In this document: positions 37,462-46,390 of the stretch, piece after piece
Layout: the number at the start of each line of letters is the position of its first letter
How positions within the stretch are numbered: position 1 is the first letter of the stretch
Assembly (NCBI GenBank): GCA_020846875.1
Contig: JADLDB010000160.1
Location: 107,914 to 171,913, forward strand
Source of the DNA: Myxococcales bacterium
GTDB taxonomy: Bacteria; Myxococcota; Myxococcia; Myxococcales; Myxococcaceae
DNA length: 64,000 bases
Direction of reading: 5' to 3'
Position numbers and translations under genes: made by a program
Notes under the pieces: model-generated
What the model saw: the letters and a program-made list of their open reading frames with translations, nothing else
What the model was told of the DNA's origin: nothing
Database searches by the model: none

Positions 37462-39578
37462 GGGCTCACCTCCGTGAGCTCGAGCGCCTTCAAGAGCGCG
37501 TCCACCGTCATGGTCTTCAGGGTGGGCGACGAGCCGTCGAGCGGACGGCCGAGGCGCTGGGCCACGCAGGCCTCCCCTTCCAGGGGGCCGCGGTTCATCC
37601 CGAAGGTGAGCAGCTTCTGGGCGACGCAGGCGCGGTAGTCCGGGTTGCCTTCGATCGCCGCGGCGAGCTCGTAGGGATCGCGGACGATCACCCCGTCCAG
37701 CTCCAGCGTGGAGACGATCGGCCTCCCGTCGGCGTACGTCTCGCGCCACTGGCCCTGGGCGTCGAACTTCTCCAGCGCCAGGCCGATGGGATCGATGCTG
37801 TTGTGGCAGGCGCCGCACCGGTTGGAGGAGTCGCGGTGGAGCGCCATCTGCTCGGGGAGCGGCTTGGTCCTGTCGATGGTCTCGAAGGAGTCGCCGATCT
37901 CCTCCAGCGTGGCGGGATCCAGGTGGGGCAGGGGGCGGCAGAGCAGGCGCGTCAGGACCCAGATCCCGCGGTGGATCGGCCGGCGGAACTCGGAGCCGCT
38001 GCCGGTGCGGGTGAGGAAGAGCGCGTGGGACAACAGGCCGCCGCGCAGGGGCGTCATGAAGCGGTACGTCGTCTCATCCATGCCGCTGCCCGGCAGGCCG
38101 TAGTACTGCGCCAGCGCGCCCTGGACGACGGTGAAGCCGGGCCGCAGCAGCTGCTCGGGTGGGCGATCCTCCCGCAGCACGACGGCGAACATGTCGCGCG
38201 CCTCGCGCTTCATCGAAGCGGCGAGCGGGTGGGTGACGGCGCCGTCGCGGAAGTCGAGCCACTGGCCGCCGAAGGAAGAGGTGAAGCGATCGAGATCCTG
38301 TTCGAGCAGCCGGTCCGCCTGGGCGCGCACGGTGGTGGGATCCGCCAGTTGGCCCAGGCCGGCCATCGCCCAGAGCTGCTCGTCGGCCAGCGAGCCGCGG
38401 AAGAAGAGGCCCAGGCGCGAGGCCACCCCGAAGCCGCGCTCGGAGGGCTCGAGCCCACCTGGCACCAGCTCCGGCTTGAAGACGAAGTTGGGCGAGAGGA
38501 AGACGGTCTGCAGCACGGACTGGAGGGCTTCGTCGACGGGCTCCGGGAAGCCGGCGGAGGTGGCGCCCTGCAGCGACGCGGCGAAGAGCGCCTGGTAGTC
38601 GGCCAGCTCGTCCGGGCGCACCGGCCGGCGGAAGGCGCGGCTGGCGAGGCGAGACACCAGCGGCTCGACGCAGTTGCCCCAGGTCCACGCGGACTTCGCG
38701 GGGATGGGCGTGAAGGTGATCGCCGCGTTGAAGGCGGTGGAGTCGTAGTTGGGGTTGCCCTTCCGGTTCACCACGAAGTCGACGGTGTCGCCCTTCGTCA
38801 CGAGCAGGGTGAGGGTGAAGGGGGCCTGCCCGCCGTTGGGGAGGTCCTGGGCGAAGACCTGGCCGCCGTTCTTCTGGATGAGGGCGACGATCCCATCACC
38901 GCCGCCCGGATCCGCGTCGTTGAAGGAGCCGGAGATCGCCACCGTGCCGTCCACCGGGCTCAGCCAGCGGCGGACCGCGTCCACCGTCGAGCCGGGGTGC
39001 GCGCCGAGGCGCCAGAGCAGCACCGTCTGATCCGGCTCCTTGCGCCAGCGGGCGTTGGCGTTGTCGAAGATCATCGGCGCGCCGCTCGAGTCCAGGTACG
39101 TCCAGCAGTCGCGGCCCTGCGCGTCGGAGAAGTCGTCGGTCGACGAGTAGCTCGGCTTCCGCGTGCACGCGGGCGTCTGCGGCGGCCGCACCGCGGGGCA
39201 GTGGGCGGTGAGGGCCGGCGTGGCGAGGACGATCCCCGCGAGCTGCTCGGCGGTGGCCAGCTGGACCTCGAGGCCCTGCGCGTCGAGGCGCGTCTCGCTC
39301 ATGGTGTCGAAGCCGTACACCTGGGCCACCGGCGTCCACTCGGTGAAGAGGGCGTCGCTCACCGGCACGCCCAGCAGATCGCCCACCATCGCCTGGTACT
39401 CGCGGTTGGAAAGGCGGAGCAGGTTCGTCACCCCGTGCGCGCTTGGCTCGCACTTCGCCGGGCCGGCGTCGGGGGGCGGCGGATCGATCGGCGGAGGCCC
39501 CGGCGGCAGGCCGTTGATGGCCCCGTCACACGCGGTCAACGCGAGGCAGATCAGCGGGACGAGGCGAGCGAGCTTCAC
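37458..39578 (-). CDS. DUF1592-family (DUF1587/1588/1595/1585) c-heme lipoprotein
   Basis: 706-aa predicted lipoprotein, lipobox LALTAC at Cys17, Pro-rich linker, then the planctomycete-type multi-domain array: a DUF1587-like start (LLRLSNREYQAMVGDLLG), a carbohydrate-binding-like insert (about 150-300), DUF1595/1592 (about 310-500), DUF1588 and DUF1585. A single c-type heme site CGACH lies near residue 630 in SNRCGACHNSIDPIGLALE. Coupled to the DUF1552 gene by a 4-bp overlap. The start is GTG with no Shine-Dalgarno and a GATAAT box only 11 bases before it, so the mRNA may be nearly leaderless. Function unknown. Confidence 0.87.
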   Translation of the reverse strand: MKLARLVPLICLALTACDGAINGLPPGPPPIDPPPPDAGPAKCEPSAHGVTNLLRLSNREYQAMVGDLLGVPVSDALFTEWTPVAQVYGFDTMSETRLDAQGLEVQLATAEQLAGIVLATPALTAHCPAVRPPQTPACTRKPSYSSTDDFSDAQGRDCWTYLDSSGAPMIFDNANARWRKEPDQTVLLWRLGAHPGSTVDAVRRWLSPVDGTVAISGSFNDADPGGGDGIVALIQKNGGQVFAQDLPNGGQAPFTLTLLVTKGDTVDFVVNRKGNPNYDSTAFNAAITFTPIPAKSAWTWGNCVEPLVSRLASRAFRRPVRPDELADYQALFAASLQGATSAGFPEPVDEALQSVLQTVFLSPNFVFKPELVPGGLEPSERGFGVASRLGLFFRGSLADEQLWAMAGLGQLADPTTVRAQADRLLEQDLDRFTSSFGGQWLDFRDGAVTHPLAASMKREARDMFAVVLREDRPPEQLLRPGFTVVQGALAQYYGLPGSGMDETTYRFMTPLRGGLLSHALFLTRTGSGSEFRRPIHRGIWVLTRLLCRPLPHLDPATLEEIGDSFETIDRTKPLPEQMALHRDSSNRCGACHNSIDPIGLALEKFDAQGQWRETYADGRPIVSTLELDGVIVRDPYELAAAIEGNPDYRACVAQKLLTFGMNRGPLEGEACVAQRLGRPLDGSSPTLKTMTVDALLKALELTEVSP

Positions 39579-39589
39579 GGGACGCAGAC

Positions 39590-39724
39590 ATTATCGGACC
39601 TGATGTGCGTCAAGTTCCCGAGGCATTGGCGGCCTGATTTCAGTGGCTTGAAACGTCAGGTAGGGCTGATCGCGCGGCACTTTTTTGCTCCTGGACGCGA
39701 CTTGCGACGGGCGAATGCGATAAT
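39590..39724. promoter_or_regulatory. Divergent promoter region with two GATAAT -10 boxes
   Basis: The 179-bp gap between the DUF1592 gene (-) and the LysM gene (+) has GATAAT on the minus strand at 39595-39590 (with GGAACT 17 bp upstream) and on the plus strand at 39719-39724, preceded by TGC as an extended -10 (39716-39718). No good plus-strand -35 is visible. Start points are not known. Confidence 0.35.
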
Positions 39725-39757
39725 CGCCCTTCCTCCCACCTCTCGAGGGCCAACGCG

Positions 39758-41209
39758 ATGACTGGACGCATCACCAACCGACCGACCACCCAGCCCACGT
39801 CCCCCAGCAGCACCACCCCCGCCGGCACGGGCGGCTACAAGATCCAGTCAGGCGACACGCTGGGGAAGATCGCCCAGCGGCACGGCGTCACCACCCAGCA
39901 GCTCGTCGACGCGAACAAGGACCGCTATCCCACGCTGGCCACCAACCCCGGCAACATCCAGGTCGGGTGGAACCTCGCCATCCCCAACGGGGGAGCTCCT
40001 GGCGCGCCCACGCAGCCTGCGGGCTGGGCCCCCCGCAGCAACAACGACATCCTGATGGTGGGGATGAACGAGACGGCCAAGTACGAGGCCCAGCAGCTCC
40101 GCGGCCGGGGCCAGAACGTCACGCTGATCTCCGACGCGAAGGAGAACGACAAGCTGTCCGCCCGCGGGGCGACGCACGACCTGAGCACTCAGGAGGGCGC
40201 CCTGTCCTTCGCGCTCACCCTGGGCCTGCCGGCGGATCAGACCGCGAAGATCGCCGACGTGATCCAGAGCAGCGGCTCGGACTCGCGCGACGAGCTGGCG
40301 CAGTTGGCGCAGGTGTGGGCGGGCGCGGAGAAGGGCGGGCAGATCCCCTCCCGGCTGATGCTCTCTGGCCACAACGTGGGCTCGGGCGTGTGGGGCGACG
40401 ACAACGGCATGCTGCGCTTCGAGACTTTGGGCAAGCTGGCCGAGGCGATGCCCCGGGCCGCCCGCAGCGTGGAGGATCTGCACCTCGCCGCCTGCTACTC
40501 CGGCGGCCAGCCGCTGATGGAGAAGTACCGGGCGATGTTCCCCAACGCGAAGACGATCTGGGCGTACGCCGGCTCAGCGCCGGGCTCCTACTCGGGCGCC
40601 GTGCCGCACCAGAGCCGCTGGGAGAACGCCACCCGGGGCACCCGCGGCGATCTCGATCGCGCCATCGCCGAGCACACCCGCAAGGGCGAGAACGTGGCCG
40701 TGTGGACCGTCGAGCACGGCTACAACGACGGCCGCCCGCCCGCGCCGCTGTCCGAGGTCCGGTCCGCCGTGGAGTCGAGCCAGCCCACCTTCCAGCGCTT
40801 CCAGTCGGGCCAGGAGGCCGTCGCCGATCCCCAGACGGGCTCGCTGCGCGACTTCTACAACCAGGTGCAGCGCCTCCTGCAGCACCCGGAGCTCCCCGCG
40901 GCCGAGCGCGCCCCGCTCGAGGCCCAGCGCGACACCACCATCCGCCTGCTCTACTACTCGAAGACGGTGGCCCCGAAGTTCGCCGACCACCACGCCACCG
41001 CCATCCGCGCCGGCTTCGAGGCCGTGGGCATGACGCCCCCCGACTTCAAGACGCTGTCCCGCGCCGACGCGCTGGCGCAGATCGCCCAGTTCGAGCAGAA
41101 GCTGGCCGGTACCACACCGCGCCCGGCCGCCGGCGATCGCCTCCTGTCGCTGCTCACCAACGGCCTGAGGGACCTGAAGCCCAGCCACATCCCTGAGGCG
41201 TGGGTCTGA
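39758..41209 (+). CDS. LysM protein with caspase-like (clan CD) domain
   Basis: 483 aa. A Ser/Thr/Pro-rich N-terminus without signal peptide, a LysM domain (about residues 27-76, YKIQSGDTLGKIAQRHGVT...VGWNLAIPN), then a domain (about 95-330) that carries the clan CD peptidase pattern: a hydrophobic strand ending in Ser-Gly-His205 (RLMLSGHNVGSG) and a second ending in Ala-Ala-Cys246 (LHLAACYSGG). These are the His/Cys dyad positions of caspase/gingipain/CHAT proteases. The rest is helical. I infer a peptidoglycan-binding protease-like protein; substrate and export route are unknown. Its neighbour also has a cell-wall-binding module plus a Cys peptidase fold and no signal peptide. Confidence 0.7.
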   Translation: MTGRITNRPTTQPTSPSSTTPAGTGGYKIQSGDTLGKIAQRHGVTTQQLVDANKDRYPTLATNPGNIQVGWNLAIPNGGAPGAPTQPAGWAPRSNNDILMVGMNETAKYEAQQLRGRGQNVTLISDAKENDKLSARGATHDLSTQEGALSFALTLGLPADQTAKIADVIQSSGSDSRDELAQLAQVWAGAEKGGQIPSRLMLSGHNVGSGVWGDDNGMLRFETLGKLAEAMPRAARSVEDLHLAACYSGGQPLMEKYRAMFPNAKTIWAYAGSAPGSYSGAVPHQSRWENATRGTRGDLDRAIAEHTRKGENVAVWTVEHGYNDGRPPAPLSEVRSAVESSQPTFQRFQSGQEAVADPQTGSLRDFYNQVQRLLQHPELPAAERAPLEAQRDTTIRLLYYSKTVAPKFADHHATAIRAGFEAVGMTPPDFKTLSRADALAQIAQFEQKLAGTTPRPAAGDRLLSLLTNGLRDLKPSHIPEAWV

Positions 41210-41305
41210 CAAGTCATTGGTAATGCCGGGGAAACAGGTCGAAGCGTAACGACACTTCCCAGGTTTCTCGGGAAATGGAGCCACGACGCACCACGATAAG
41301 GGGCC

Positions 41306-42847
41306 ATGGCTCTCCTTCGTTCTGACTCCGTTTCGCGGTCCCGCTCCACCACCCGCAGCGTCACGCTCACCCGGCCCCCGCCGGCGGTGGTGAAGCCGTC
41401 GATCAAGACCCAGCAGGGCTCGGCCTTCCAGGGGCCGGTGAAGACCAACACGCTGGTCAACCCGCCGGCCACGCGCTTCGTCGATCCCAACGCCGACGCG
41501 CTGCTGGGCCTCAAGCGCGGCGATCGGAAGGTCGGAGAAGATCGCCGCCTCGAGCAGCTGCACCAGGATCTGATCCAGCTGGGCTACCTGAAGAGCGACT
41601 TCCCGAAGGACCAGGGCTACGGGAAGAACTTCGGGCCGCTCACCGAGGTGGCGGTGCGGAAGTTCCAGGCGGACCAGGGCATTCCCCAGTCGGGGACGAT
41701 CGACGAGCGCACGGTGGCGGCCCTGGCCGGGCGTCCCGTTCCTCCGCCTCCCGCGGTGGAGAACGCCTCGGAGCTGATTGGGCTGCAGCACGGCGACACG
41801 GCGAGCTCCGCTGACGACACGCGCCTCTCGCGCCTGCACCAGAACCTGATCGACCGCGGCTACCTGCCGGAGTCCTTCACCCGCAACACCGGCTTCGGCA
41901 AGCGCTTCGGGGACGTCACCGAGGCCGCGGTGGAGAAGTTCCAGCGCGACTGGGGCCTCACGCCGTCCGGGAAGATCGACGAGGCGACGGCGGCGGCCCT
42001 GGGCAGCCACGGCACGCCTCCGGCTCTGGAGCTGCGGGGCGCCTGGGCCGGCCAGTCGCAGTTGGGTGGCGCCACGGCGCCGCTGGTGAAGAACGCCGAC
42101 GGCTCGCTCTCGCAGACCTTCGAGCGCGGGACGATCAGCAAGGCCGCGGACGGCACCGTCACCGTCTCGGACCTGTCCGGTAAGCCGGTCACCACCCAGG
42201 CCACCGGCACGGTCTCCACCGTCGAGGCCGCCAACGCCTTCTTCGTGAACCAGGAAGGGAACACCGAGTACTTCCAGTCCTTCAACGCCAACGCCAAGCC
42301 GTACGGCGCCAACGACTGCGGTCCCACCTCGGCGGTGATGGCCTTGTCCGCGCTGGGCCTCACCGAGCACCCCACGGCCGCCGAGGCGCCCCACGCCATC
42401 GATGCGATGCGCGACAGCATCTTCAAGCGGAACACCGCAAAGTCGGACACCATGGGCATGTACGCGGTGGAGCAGGGCCTCAAGGCCTACGGCGCCGACA
42501 CCAAGACGCTCGTGGTGAACAAGGCCACGAAGGACGGCCAGGGCCTGGAGGCGATCGACGCGGCGCTGGCGGCAGGCCACCCGGTGATCCTGGGCGGCAC
42601 GCCGAGCGAGGCCTGGGCGAAGCAGCTCAACAAGACCGGCGACTACCTGGACATGGGCGCCAGCGGCACCGGCAGCTTCGGCCACTTCGTGACGGTCCTC
42701 GGCAAGACGGCCGACGGCAAGTACCTGCTGGCGGATCCGCTCTCGAAGCAGGGCACCATCGAGGTCTCGGCCGCGCAGGTGGGCACCTTCCTCAAGCAGA
42801 GCGGGTGGGGCGAGGCGATCGAGGTCTTCCCCGCCGGGACCCCCTGA
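41306..42847 (+). CDS. Double PG-binding-domain protein with C39-like peptidase domain
   Basis: 513 aa. Ser/Arg/Thr-rich N-terminus without a recognisable signal peptide; two peptidoglycan-binding (PG_binding_1) repeats at about 66-140 and 160-230 (each with L-x-x-GYL and A-V-x-K-FQ-x-D motifs); a spacer; then a papain-like C39_2 domain (about 310-505). Predicted triad Cys338 (NDCGPTS), His460 (GHFVTV) and Asp477 (ADPLS). It lies 96 bp after the LysM/caspase-like gene. Possible roles: cell-wall-targeted protease, effector or toxin. No immunity gene is evident. The catalytic triad is seen; the activity is inferred. Confidence 0.75.
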   Translation: MALLRSDSVSRSRSTTRSVTLTRPPPAVVKPSIKTQQGSAFQGPVKTNTLVNPPATRFVDPNADALLGLKRGDRKVGEDRRLEQLHQDLIQLGYLKSDFPKDQGYGKNFGPLTEVAVRKFQADQGIPQSGTIDERTVAALAGRPVPPPPAVENASELIGLQHGDTASSADDTRLSRLHQNLIDRGYLPESFTRNTGFGKRFGDVTEAAVEKFQRDWGLTPSGKIDEATAAALGSHGTPPALELRGAWAGQSQLGGATAPLVKNADGSLSQTFERGTISKAADGTVTVSDLSGKPVTTQATGTVSTVEAANAFFVNQEGNTEYFQSFNANAKPYGANDCGPTSAVMALSALGLTEHPTAAEAPHAIDAMRDSIFKRNTAKSDTMGMYAVEQGLKAYGADTKTLVVNKATKDGQGLEAIDAALAAGHPVILGGTPSEAWAKQLNKTGDYLDMGASGTGSFGHFVTVLGKTADGKYLLADPLSKQGTIEVSAAQVGTFLKQSGWGEAIEVFPAGTP

Positions 42848-42902
42848 CCGTTCTCTTTGGGGGCCTTGCGCGCACCCCGCGGCGTTGAACATCTTCGCGG
42901 GC

Positions 42903-43766
42903 GTGGCCCGCATCGTCCACGTCAGCGATCTCCACCAGCAGGTGGACTGGGGCCGCAGGAGCTTCTTCAGCACCGGCTGGCGCGGCGCCCCCGGGCGCTT
43001 CGAGCTGCACGGCATGGGGCGCCTGGCCCGCTTCGAGGGCGTGCAGGCGCGGCTCGAGCAGTTGGTGGAAGAGTTGCACGCGCACGCGGCCGATCACCTG
43101 GTCGTCACCGGCGACGTGAGCGCGCTGGGCCACGAGGACGAGGTGGGCCAGGTGGAGGAGCTGCTGCGCCCGCTCCTGTCCGCGGGCCGGATGACGGTCA
43201 TCCCCGGCAACCATGATCGCTACACCGACACGCCGGCGGCGCGGGTCTTCGAGCGGATCTTCGCGCCGTGGCTTACGAGCGATCTGCCGGAGCTCGCGGT
43301 GGACGGCCCGTACCCCTTCGTGCGGCTGGTGGGGGACTCGGTGGCGCTGGTGGGCCTCGACTCCACTCGCGTGTCCGGCTGGAGCCACTACTTCGTGGGC
43401 CGGCTGGGCCAGCGACAGTTGGACGCCGCCCGCGCCGCGCTCGCGCACCCCCGCCTCGTCGGGCGCACCGCCTTCATCCTCTCGCACCACGGCCCGGTGG
43501 GGCCGTCGGGGCGCTTCGACTGGATCCACTCCGGGCTGCTGGACGCTGCTGCCCTGCTGGACCTGGTGAAGGAGCACCCGGCCGTCCTGCTGCACGGCCA
43601 CTCTCACGAGCGCTTCTGGCACCGCGCCGACCACCAGCGCCCGCACCTGATCGGCGCCGGCAGCAGCACCGAGAAGGGCCGCGAGGGGTACTGGGTGGTG
43701 GAGTTCGACGATCACCGGGCCCTGGAGGCGCACGCCTACATGCCTGGCCGGAAGAGGGCTCGCTGA
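42903..43766 (+). CDS. Calcineurin-like metallophosphoesterase
   Basis: Metallophosphoesterase, 287 aa from GTG 42903. Metal-binding motifs in order: SDLH, GDVS, GNHD, SHHG and GHSH, all in the standard spacing, so the dinuclear site looks complete. The family includes 3',5'-cyclic nucleotide (CpdA-type) phosphodiesterases and nucleases; the substrate cannot be told. An upstream in-frame TTG (42885) would add six residues; GTG was preferred because the product then starts with VARIVHVSDLH, the family N-terminus. Neither start has a convincing ribosome site. It lies 34 bp before the next gene. Confidence 0.85.
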   Translation: MARIVHVSDLHQQVDWGRRSFFSTGWRGAPGRFELHGMGRLARFEGVQARLEQLVEELHAHAADHLVVTGDVSALGHEDEVGQVEELLRPLLSAGRMTVIPGNHDRYTDTPAARVFERIFAPWLTSDLPELAVDGPYPFVRLVGDSVALVGLDSTRVSGWSHYFVGRLGQRQLDAARAALAHPRLVGRTAFILSHHGPVGPSGRFDWIHSGLLDAAALLDLVKEHPAVLLHGHSHERFWHRADHQRPHLIGAGSSTEKGREGYWVVEFDDHRALEAHAYMPGRKRAR

Positions 43767-43800
43767 GCCCGGGCCCTGTGGCAGACTGCGAGCTCCACGC

Positions 43801-44580
43801 ATGACGAACAAGAAGCCCGGCGACGAGACGATCGGCGGCCTGCCCAGCTTCGCCCGCGCCGAGGACTCGTTCATCGGGCGCTCGCCCTCCACCTCCGGCG
43901 TGCAGAAGCCGGTGACGGCCGAGGCGGCGCCCGAGGTGTCGCAGGGCAAGTGGCGCGAGCGCGTCTTCACCCCGCGCGGCGTGATGTCGAGGGGCGAGAT
44001 CCTCCAGGCCCTTGAGACCGGGCTGCGCGAAGCCGTCGGCTCGGCCAACCACCAGCGGGTCGCCTTCGAGGCGGTGCGCAAGTCGTGGCTGCCGGCGCTG
44101 CGCCAGGCGCTCGAGCAGGCCGGCGGGGACGGCATCGACGCGTGGCTCCTGTCCGTCTTGAAGCCCCCCGGGCGCAACGCGATGGATCCGCTCTTCGGTG
44201 AGCTCGCTGACGCGATCGGCCGCATGCGCGCCCGCGCGGATCTGGCCGGCCTCGAGGAAGAAGGCCTCAAGACGATCGAGCTGGTGCGCAAGGTGTTGGA
44301 GTTCGCCAAGCCCCGGAAGCTCTCCTTCAAGCAGATGGAGCGGGAGCTGGAAGGGAAGCTGGAGGTCGACGAGCTGCTGCTGGTGCGTCTGTCCTCGGAC
44401 GACGAGCTGACCCGCCGCCTGCGGGAGATCGGCAGCACCATGGAGCAGCTGCGCGATCAACTGAAGTCCCGGCCCGGCCAGCAGCCCGACGGCATGTTCT
44501 CCAACTTCGTCCGCCTCAAGGCCGAGGTGAAGGTGCTCGACGCCGAGTTCAAGCGCCGCGCCTCCCAGCCGTCGCCGTAG
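43801..44580 (+). CDS. Hypothetical helical protein
   Basis: 259 aa, cytoplasmic by appearance (no signal peptide or membrane segment). A disordered N-terminus (to about residue 55) is followed by almost entirely charged alpha helix with a coiled-coil tendency at about 150-250. No family was recognised. The phosphoesterase stop is 34 bp upstream, so the two may be cotranscribed. Codon usage matches neighbours. Function unknown. Confidence 0.6.
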   Translation: MTNKKPGDETIGGLPSFARAEDSFIGRSPSTSGVQKPVTAEAAPEVSQGKWRERVFTPRGVMSRGEILQALETGLREAVGSANHQRVAFEAVRKSWLPALRQALEQAGGDGIDAWLLSVLKPPGRNAMDPLFGELADAIGRMRARADLAGLEEEGLKTIELVRKVLEFAKPRKLSFKQMERELEGKLEVDELLLVRLSSDDELTRRLREIGSTMEQLRDQLKSRPGQQPDGMFSNFVRLKAEVKVLDAEFKRRASQPSP

Positions 44581-44779
44581 CAGCGGCGCGTTGACCAGCC
44601 CGGTCTTCACTTGATCCGGAGCAGCCGCGCTCCGCCTGCCCACGCCCGTAGACATGTGCGCCCTGCAACGACAGGCGCCAGGTGCCTGGAATTCCGCGCT
44701 GCACACGTCGGGGGACGAGTGGGCCTGTCGGGGCACATCGGTTGCTCTGGGACAAGTCGACACCCGCTTCGGAGGTCGC

Positions 44780-45706
44780 ATGACTCATCGACTCGTCCTC
44801 TTCTCGTTGCTCGCCGCGGGCGGGGCGCAGGCCCAGTCCTCGGTGGGCGCGCCCGTCGATCCGCAGCGGGCCGAGCGCTGCGCCGTTCGCCTCGCGGTCG
44901 CCTTCACCGGCAAGAGCCCCGACGCGGCGCTGCTGGGCACGGCCGATCCGCAGACGCAGGTGAGCGCGCTGCTCGCCAACACCGCCTTCATCGAGCGCTT
45001 CAGCCGCTTCATCAACGCCCAGTTCAACAGCGAGCCCGGCGCCACCTCGCAAGAGGACGCGGCGTACCACCTGACGAAGTACGTGCTGACCAACGCCAAG
45101 CCGTGGACCGAGCTCTTCGTCGGGCCCTACAAGGTGGACGTCGCCGGCGGCCAGGTGCAGGTGCAGGACGATCCCAACGGCCTGGGGTACTTCCGCTCCC
45201 CGCCCTGGCTCAAGCGCTACGCGGGCAACGAGGAGAACGGGATCAAGCTGTCCACCGCGTACCGGATCCTCAACAACACCACCGGCGTGAAGCTGATCCC
45301 CTCGGTGAACGCGGCCGGGGTGGACGTGTCGGCCAACGGCCGCGAGGCGGCGGGGTGCCGGGGCTGCCACTACGACGGCTGGTTCGCGCTCGATCGCATC
45401 GCCAGCGTGCTGACGAAGAAGGTGATGAACGGCAACACCGTCACCTTCGAGGCGCCCACCGCCGGGCCGCAAGAGCTGCTCGACGGGCAGACCATCTCCA
45501 ACGACAAGGAGCTGGTGGAGGCGCTGGTGGCGAGCAGCAACTTCGAGTTCCACACCTGCCGCCTGGCCTTCAAGTTCCTCTACGGCCGCAACGAGCTGTC
45601 GTGCGAGGGGCCGATCTTCGATCGCTGCGTCGACGCCTTCCGGGCGGAGAAGACCATTCAGTCCGCGTTGCTGGCCGTCGCCGGTGACGCCTCGTTCTGC
45701 CGCTGA
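44780..45706 (+). CDS. Secreted c-heme protein of the DUF1501 operon
   Basis: 308 aa with signal peptide (MTHRLVLFSLLAAGGAQAQ, cleavage about residue 19). A single CxxCH heme motif at Cys193, Cys196, His197 (GCRGCHYDGW) is set in a DUF1585/DUF1588-like helical context (PWLKRYAGNEENG, FKFLYGRNELSCEG). The ATG at 44780 was chosen over 44654 because GGAGG lies just in front and the signal peptide then starts the protein. Two genes follow in the same direction with small gaps: a lipoprotein and a Tat-exported DUF1501 protein. The trio probably forms a periplasmic or surface assembly; no function is established. Confidence 0.7.
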   Translation: MTHRLVLFSLLAAGGAQAQSSVGAPVDPQRAERCAVRLAVAFTGKSPDAALLGTADPQTQVSALLANTAFIERFSRFINAQFNSEPGATSQEDAAYHLTKYVLTNAKPWTELFVGPYKVDVAGGQVQVQDDPNGLGYFRSPPWLKRYAGNEENGIKLSTAYRILNNTTGVKLIPSVNAAGVDVSANGREAAGCRGCHYDGWFALDRIASVLTKKVMNGNTVTFEAPTAGPQELLDGQTISNDKELVEALVASSNFEFHTCRLAFKFLYGRNELSCEGPIFDRCVDAFRAEKTIQSALLAVAGDASFCR

Positions 45707-45717
45707 AGGAGCCGCCC

Positions 45718-46368
45718 ATGACTCGCGCAATCCTCAGGTCGCTGTTGGTGGTGCTGGTGGCCGGCTGCGAAGCCGAGATCGAGCAGAAGGGGCCGTCGGA
45801 TCCGACGATCGTCCCGCTGGACATCACGAAGAAGGATCAATCGCGGCTGAAGACGCCGGAGGTGGCGATCTGCGAGTCGGGCCGCAAGTACGCCGGCTTC
45901 GGGGGCATCGAGCTCACCGCGGACCGCCGCGACGTCGATCTGGGCCTCGAGGTGGCGCGCCTCAAGCCCTACTCGGCGCTGCAGACCGAGTACCCGCGGG
46001 TGCTGGGCAACACCCCCTCGCAACTGGCCAGCGCCGAGTCCACCTTCGGCACCACGCCCGCCCGCTGGTTCCCCGCGCCGCAAGCCAGCGCCGTCGCCCT
46101 CTACACCGCCTACCGGGTGGCGTTTCAGGGCTGCCTGACGCTGACCGCGCAGCCCACCAGGTACAACGTGGAGGCCACCCAGGAGACGGCGATCGCCGAG
46201 TGCTCGGCCTGGGCGAAGAAGTTCTGGAGCCGCCCCGCGCTGGGCCCGGAGATCGAGGCCTGCGCCACGGTGATCCGCGTGGACTCCGCTGAGGAGACCA
46301 ACGTCCGGCGCCGCTGGGCCTACGGCTGCGCGGCCGTCCTCACCGCGTCGGACTTCCTGACCTACTGA
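45718..46368 (+). CDS. Lipoprotein of the DUF1501 operon
   Basis: 216 aa; signal peptide with lipobox LVAGC (Cys17) and acidic residues after the Cys. Six further Cys suggest disulfides. No known domain was recognised. It lies 11 bp after the c-heme gene and 22 bp before the DUF1501 gene, with GGAG in front, so it is cotranscribed with both. Lipoproteins of this kind recur with DUF1501 pairs in Myxococcota. The role is likely as a surface-anchored partner; this is inference. Confidence 0.65.
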   Translation: MTRAILRSLLVVLVAGCEAEIEQKGPSDPTIVPLDITKKDQSRLKTPEVAICESGRKYAGFGGIELTADRRDVDLGLEVARLKPYSALQTEYPRVLGNTPSQLASAESTFGTTPARWFPAPQASAVALYTAYRVAFQGCLTLTAQPTRYNVEATQETAIAECSAWAKKFWSRPALGPEIEACATVIRVDSAEETNVRRRWAYGCAAVLTASDFLTY

Positions 46369-46390
46369 CTTCCGCAGAAGGAGCACCGCC

